NCBI RefSeq assembly: GCF_020026915.1
Contig: NZ_JAINUY010000001.1
Span: 62,001 to 126,000 of the forward strand
From: Flavobacterium potami
Lineage (GTDB): Bacteria; Bacteroidota; Bacteroidia; Flavobacteriales; Flavobacteriaceae
Direction: 5' to 3'
Length of the DNA stretch: 64,000 bases
Within the stretch, counting starts at the first letter, position 1, and each line of letters starts with the position of its first letter. Below, piece after piece: positions 60,170 to 64,000 of the stretch. A program made the position numbers and the translations under genes. The notes beneath the pieces are model-generated. The model saw nothing but the letters and a program-made list of their open reading frames with translations, ran no database searches and was not told where the DNA came from.

Positions 60170-60202
60170 AAACCCGACAGGTTTTAAAAACCTGTCGGGT
60201 TT
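60170..60202. terminator. GC-rich terminator between convergent genes
   Basis: Stem AAACCCGACAGGTTTT with AAACCTGTCGGGTTT; no clear loop. The T-run is short on the plus strand, so the activity on that side is uncertain. Confidence 0.7.
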
Positions 60203-60225
60203 GAAATATATAGAATATCGTTTTT

Positions 60226-62205
60226 TTATTTGATAATCATTGCCAAACCTCCGCCGCTTGCCAATCGATATTTTAGTTTCATTGTAGAATCAACGATTAC
60301 AGTTTCTTTTTTATAATCTACTGCAGCTTTATCAGCATTTAAACCGTCAGAGAAAATCTCGGCTTGGAATTTTTTGCCTTTTTCAAGGAAAGAAAAATCA
60401 ATTGTAATGTCTCTGGAATCCCAATTTGTGATTGCACCTAAATACCAAATATTGTCTTTTTTTCTGGCAATGGAAACGAATTTTCCAACTTCTCCGTCAA
60501 GAGCAACAGTTTCATCAAAAACGGTTGGAACTTTAGCTATAAAATCAGTGCTTTCTTGTTCCTTCATAAAAGCGGTCGGACTATCGGCCATCATTTGTAA
60601 AGGTGCTTCAAAAACGGTGTAAAGTGCCAATTGATGACATCTTGTTCCTTGACTCATTGGAGCTGAATGATTTGGTTTGAACTCACTTTTTGTCGCATTT
60701 CGCATTGCACCCGGTGTATAATCCATTGGGCCAGCCATCATTCTGATAAACGGAATTGTGGTGTCGTAAAGTGGGACATCATCATTTGGAGTCCATTTAT
60801 TATTTTCTAAACCTTTTACGCCTTCAAAATTTAAAATATTTGGATACGTTCTTTGAATTCCAGTTGGCTTGTACATGCCGTGAAAATCCAAAACCAATTT
60901 ATAATTTGCCGCTTTTTGCGAAATATCATAAACCGAATTTACCATTTTGGCATCATCACGATCTAAGAAATCCACTTTAAAACCTTTGATTCCTAGATTA
61001 GCATAATTTTTTAAAATCCCGTCGGTGTTTTTAGTTAAAGCCATCCAAGAACTCCACAAAATAATCCCAACATTTCGTTCTTTTCCATAAGCGATTAAAG
61101 CTTCTAAATCTACATTCGGATTGTGTTTCATAATGTCTTCTTCCAAACTCCAACCTTCGTCTAAAACGACATATTCAACTTTGTTTTTAGACGCAAAATC
61201 AATGTAATATTTGTACGTCTGGGTATTAATACCAGCCTTAAAATCGACATTATAAATATTCCAATCGTTCCACCAATCCCAAGCTACTTTTCCAGGTTTG
61301 ATCCAAGAAATGTCTTTTATTTTTGAAGGCTCGGCTAATTTCTGAACCATATCATTATTCGATAAAGCGGCATCATTTTCAGAAATCACAATGGCTCGCC
61401 ATGGGAAAGTTCTCGTTCCTTTGGTTTTGACTAAATAATCTGCTCTTTCTGTGATTAATCGGTTGATATTGTTGAATCCGCCGTTGGTTTCTTTTAATGG
61501 ATATTTAGAAAATCGAGATTCAAAACCAGATTTGTCTTTGTTGTTTGTTACAAATAATCCTGGGTAATCTTCCAAATTAGCTTCTAGAAAAACCGCTTTT
61601 TTATGATTTTTGTAATCAATTAAAAACGGAAGAAATGCCAAAGTATCTTTTGCAAATTCGCTAATGTTTTTGTTTTCATACTGTGCTTCAAATGAAGAAA
61701 TATAAGGATCTTTTGGATTTCTTAAATCTCTCACATAAGGCATTAAAGTGCCGTAATCTTTATCGAAATTCAAAACAACTTCTTCTGATTTTACCGTAAT
61801 GTCTTTTTTCTTTTTAGTAATAAAACGATATGCGGCACCATCATCAAAAACACGATATTCTATGCTGAAATCATTTTTAAAATTTAAAGTCAGCTGATTG
61901 TAATGATTTTGAACCGATTTCTTTTTGTAAAGCGGAGTTTCAAATGAAGTATTTATCGTTTCTTTTTTTGAATTAATGACAACTGGATTTTTTCCTAAAA
62001 TCTGATTTTCATCCAAAGTCAAAGACATTTCTGAAGGTGCTAGAATTAAATCTTTTTCATGTGAAATCGACCATGAAATTTTATCATCCACAGCAATTTT
62101 AACTTCAATTTTTCCATCAGGAGAAGTCACAACAAAATCCTGTTTCTTCTGCGAAAAAGAAAGATTTAAGAATAGCAAACAAAAAAGAATAAATGTATTA
62201 TTCAT
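60226..62205 (-). CDS. GH97 glycoside hydrolase, retaining alpha-galactosidase type
   Basis: A 659-aa exported hydrolase of family 97, with signal peptide (FILFCLLFLNLSFSQ). The N-terminal beta-sandwich (about 20-280) has FVVTSPDGKIEVKI. The TIM-barrel (about 290-560) contains WKWDWWND-type WDWWNDWNI, and IKGFKVDFLDRDDAKM near 408. The Asp in KVDF matches the nucleophile of retaining GH97 alpha-galactosidases, while inverting SusB-type alpha-glucosidases use glutamates elsewhere. LNFEGVKGLE near 462 fits the acid/base. With the GH5 gene upstream this suggests removal of galactose branches. Confidence 0.86.
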   Translation of the reverse strand: MNNTFILFCLLFLNLSFSQKKQDFVVTSPDGKIEVKIAVDDKISWSISHEKDLILAPSEMSLTLDENQILGKNPVVINSKKETINTSFETPLYKKKSVQNHYNQLTLNFKNDFSIEYRVFDDGAAYRFITKKKKDITVKSEEVVLNFDKDYGTLMPYVRDLRNPKDPYISSFEAQYENKNISEFAKDTLAFLPFLIDYKNHKKAVFLEANLEDYPGLFVTNNKDKSGFESRFSKYPLKETNGGFNNINRLITERADYLVKTKGTRTFPWRAIVISENDAALSNNDMVQKLAEPSKIKDISWIKPGKVAWDWWNDWNIYNVDFKAGINTQTYKYYIDFASKNKVEYVVLDEGWSLEEDIMKHNPNVDLEALIAYGKERNVGIILWSSWMALTKNTDGILKNYANLGIKGFKVDFLDRDDAKMVNSVYDISQKAANYKLVLDFHGMYKPTGIQRTYPNILNFEGVKGLENNKWTPNDDVPLYDTTIPFIRMMAGPMDYTPGAMRNATKSEFKPNHSAPMSQGTRCHQLALYTVFEAPLQMMADSPTAFMKEQESTDFIAKVPTVFDETVALDGEVGKFVSIARKKDNIWYLGAITNWDSRDITIDFSFLEKGKKFQAEIFSDGLNADKAAVDYKKETVIVDSTMKLKYRLASGGGLAMIIK

Positions 62206-62220
62206 GCGGATATTTTTTTA

Positions 62221-62394
62221 AACCATATAAGTGATATAAGTTCATTTAATAAAAATCTAATTTAATCTGCCGAAGTCTTTTAAATCTGTGTGAAAAACTT
62301 TTTGCGTATAGATTTTTCTCGCAGATTTAAGAAGATCAAAGGAGATTTACACAGATTAAATCTTGCTAAAATGAACTTATATCACTTATATGGT
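62221..62394. repeat. CATATAAGT palindrome, copy 2, with nested repeat
   Basis: The left arm (62221-62250) and right arm (62368-62394) match those of copy 1 at 35798-35886, including the TTTTTAAACC and GGTGAAAA borders. The 117-base centre holds a second palindrome with CAGATTTAA and AATCTGTGTG words, of the family seen at 58961-59025. The right arm covers the last codons of the GH5 gene. Confidence 0.85.
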
Positions 62395-63689
62395 GAAAAT
62401 TTTTTTTTCTGTAATTCTAAATTGTATTTTTTTACAATTTCTAAAGTCGATTTGTCTCCGTTAAAAACAGAATTTAAGCCTTGTGGTTCTTGTGGTGGAT
62501 CTGTTGTTAATGGTTCGCCAGGATTCCATTTTCCATCAGGGTGAATTGCTTTCCCTTCACCGCCATAACCCCAGAAATTCGCCGCTTGCAACGGACCTCC
62601 ATTTTTATGACTTTCAACCACTCTTCCAAAAATATAACTGTAAAATTTGTCACGATACACAGAAGGTGCGCCTGCATTTAAATTTTCATTTTCTCTCGGA
62701 AGTCCGAATTCTTCAATAATAATGGGTCTTTTTAAGTTGTTAGCCACTATAATATGATCGTCGATATATTTTCCAGCGTTTTCGATTGTTTTGGGCATTG
62801 TCGCCTCGGCATTATCGGCTTTAAACCAGTTCCAGTTTTTTGGCCAAATGTGCATCGTTAAATAATCGATATTCGGATTTTGATGCGTTCTCTCGAAGAT
62901 TTCCATGCTGTCGTTCGAGCTGTTTTTTCCTTCAGAACCCGTAGAAACCAAATGGTTTTTGTCTAAACTATCAATTAAATCCACAATATTATTTAACCAT
63001 TTTGTGAATTTCGCTTCGTTTTCTTTTGTAAAAAGTCGGGGTTCATTACCAACTTGCCACGCCATAATCGTGTTATCTTCAGTATATTTCTTTTTAGAAT
63101 AAGGATTTGTTCTTCCAATAATAAATTTCACATGATTGTTTAATGCTTCCATACAAGGTTCACAACTATGAAACTGCTCTGTGTATGACATAAACTGAGG
63201 CCAAGTATTTGGCGGAATAGCAGGAACTGGAACTGGACCTTTTCCATTCCATTCTAAATATTGCGACATTCCGCCCGACCATTCCCAGTTATTCGTCAAA
63301 TACAAAACCGCATACATATTGCGTTTCCCCATTTCGTTAATCAAGAAATCCAATCCGTCCAATAAATCTTCATCGTATTTTCCTTGTTCATATTGTAAGG
63401 CAGGACGAACTGTAAAATCGTATTTTCCACCATCGGCACCAACCAAAACACGCAAATTATCGATTCCGTTTTTCTTCATTAAATCCAATTCGCGTAAAAG
63501 TCTTTTTCGATCACCTATTTTTTTAGAGGCCAACATGCTTCCGTACCAATAATTGGTTCCGATATAACTGTAAGGTTTGTCGCCCTTGTAAAATTGGTTT
63601 CCTTTTACCGTGATTTTTTCCTGCGCTTGACAAGCAAATGCAATAGTAATGAAAACTAGCGAAAGAACTTTTAAAATTTTATGTTTCAT
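62382..63689 (-). CDS. GH5 endo-beta-1,4-mannanase
   Basis: A 435-aa secreted glycoside hydrolase of family 5, probably subfamily 7 (endo-mannanase). The start is MKHKILKVLSLVFITIAFAC. Acid/base Glu lies in MAWQVGNEPRLF near 214, and the nucleophile in IIIEEFGLPREN near 325. TNNWEWSGGMSQYLEW near 130 and MHIWPKNWNW near 265 are typical of bacterial mannanases. It ends in KFSPYK, whose last four codons and stop lie inside a dispersed repeat. It is 3 bases downstream of the CBM-like gene. Confidence 0.88.
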   Translation of the reverse strand: MKHKILKVLSLVFITIAFACQAQEKITVKGNQFYKGDKPYSYIGTNYWYGSMLASKKIGDRKRLLRELDLMKKNGIDNLRVLVGADGGKYDFTVRPALQYEQGKYDEDLLDGLDFLINEMGKRNMYAVLYLTNNWEWSGGMSQYLEWNGKGPVPVPAIPPNTWPQFMSYTEQFHSCEPCMEALNNHVKFIIGRTNPYSKKKYTEDNTIMAWQVGNEPRLFTKENEAKFTKWLNNIVDLIDSLDKNHLVSTGSEGKNSSNDSMEIFERTHQNPNIDYLTMHIWPKNWNWFKADNAEATMPKTIENAGKYIDDHIIVANNLKRPIIIEEFGLPRENENLNAGAPSVYRDKFYSYIFGRVVESHKNGGPLQAANFWGYGGEGKAIHPDGKWNPGEPLTTDPPQEPQGLNSVFNGDKSTLEIVKKYNLELQKKKFSPYK

Positions 63690-63692
63690 GGT

Positions 63693-64000
63693 TTATTTGT
63701 TTTGAGAATCTACTTTTGCATATTCCTCTTCACCCAAAGCCTTTAGGTTAATATCATCAAAAAAAACAGTACCGTTGGTTTGAGCCAGAGCTAGCATTAT
63801 TCTGATTTTTTTGGCATCGGCAGGAATTTTTACTGCTTTTTTATAGTTTGTCCAGTCGGTTGTGTTTTTGGCTCTTCCGATAGTTTCTGAACCGACTTGT
63901 TTGTCGGCTGCATTTGTAAATTCTACAATGATGGCAGCTGCTTTATACTCTTCTTTTTGATTTTCTACTTGGTCGGTTTTCATCCAAGCACTGCATTCAA
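63693..64000 (-). CDS. C-terminal part of an exported carbohydrate-binding protein
   Basis: The open frame continues past the right edge without a stop, so only the last about 100 residues are visible. IIVEFTNAADKQVGSETIGR, TDWTNYKKAVKIPADAKKIR and TVFFDDINLKAL form a beta-sandwich like that of carbohydrate-binding modules (CBM4/9/22-like). It may belong to a longer glycan-binding lipoprotein or enzyme. Three bases separate it from the mannanase gene, so they share an mRNA. Confidence 0.7.
   Translation of the reverse strand, partial: ECSAWMKTDQVENQKEEYKAAAIIVEFTNAADKQVGSETIGRAKNTTDWTNYKKAVKIPADAKKIRIMLALAQTNGTVFFDDINLKALGEEEYAKVDSQNK

Noticed and set aside
1..64000. Insertion sequences, prophage, rRNA and tRNA genes
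   Set aside because: I find no transposase, integrase, phage structural gene, or rRNA sequence, and no cloverleaf I can support by eye; a tRNA scan would settle the last point.

Overview
The window looks like chromosomal DNA of a Flavobacterium-type member of the Bacteroidota. The evidence is AT-rich coding sequence, starts without Shine-Dalgarno sequences, TAnnTTTG-type -7 promoter boxes, a long SecA without the zinc-binding tail, a gliding/T9SS type C-terminal domain, a rpmB-rpmG-DUF4295-ftsY cluster, bacillithiol synthesis (bshC) and carbohydrate-degradation genes. I recognise no rRNA, tRNA, CRISPR array, prophage or transposase.

Layout. 1-7.5 kb: end of a 1-Cys peroxiredoxin, a CPA2 cation/proton antiporter, purB, a sterol-desaturase-like hydroxylase overlapping a cysteine-free sirtuin, two unknown proteins and a TrmH-like RNA methyltransferase. 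7.6-18.7 kb: secA, a DUF2795 protein, a PduO cobalamin adenosyltransferase, an ABC ATPase, a lipoprotein, a methyltransferase, an FKBP lipoprotein, a four-helix-bundle (S23/IVS-type) gene between repeat arrays, an ABC-F ATPase and a secreted protein. 18.8-25 kb: surface polysaccharide and envelope genes (sugar transferase, CpsB-like phosphatase, acyltransferase, BamA-like outer membrane protein, GT2). 25-32 kb: 2-oxo acid dehydrogenase E2, exonuclease, FAH-family hydrolase plus Hpt protein, cinA, ribosomal proteins and ftsY. 32-44.5 kb: lipoproteins, DUF721, ndk, a second acyltransferase, bshC, an MFS transporter and a 1352-residue T9SS-exported repeat protein. 44.6-52.8 kb: a radical SAM protein with unusual cysteine spacing, an MBL hydrolase, a two-component system, DUF1573, an L,D-transpeptidase and an NlpC/P60 peptidase. 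53-64 kb: a carbohydrate-utilisation region (CE2-like esterase, sialate-O-acetylesterase-like enzyme, GH3, aldo/keto reductase, GH97, GH5 mannanase, CBM-like protein), interrupted by a DUF433/DUF5615 toxin-antitoxin pair. Acetylated galacto(gluco)mannan is the best guess for the substrate.

The most unusual content lies between the genes. At least eight families of short-word repeats and long palindromes fill the intergenic spaces, several more than once and some nested in each other. One family (CAGT/ACTG words) brackets the four-helix-bundle gene. Another supplies the last codons and stop of the GH5 gene. A third has two copies whose stem bases differ but still pair, which points to a structured RNA. 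These are the main candidates for something undescribed.
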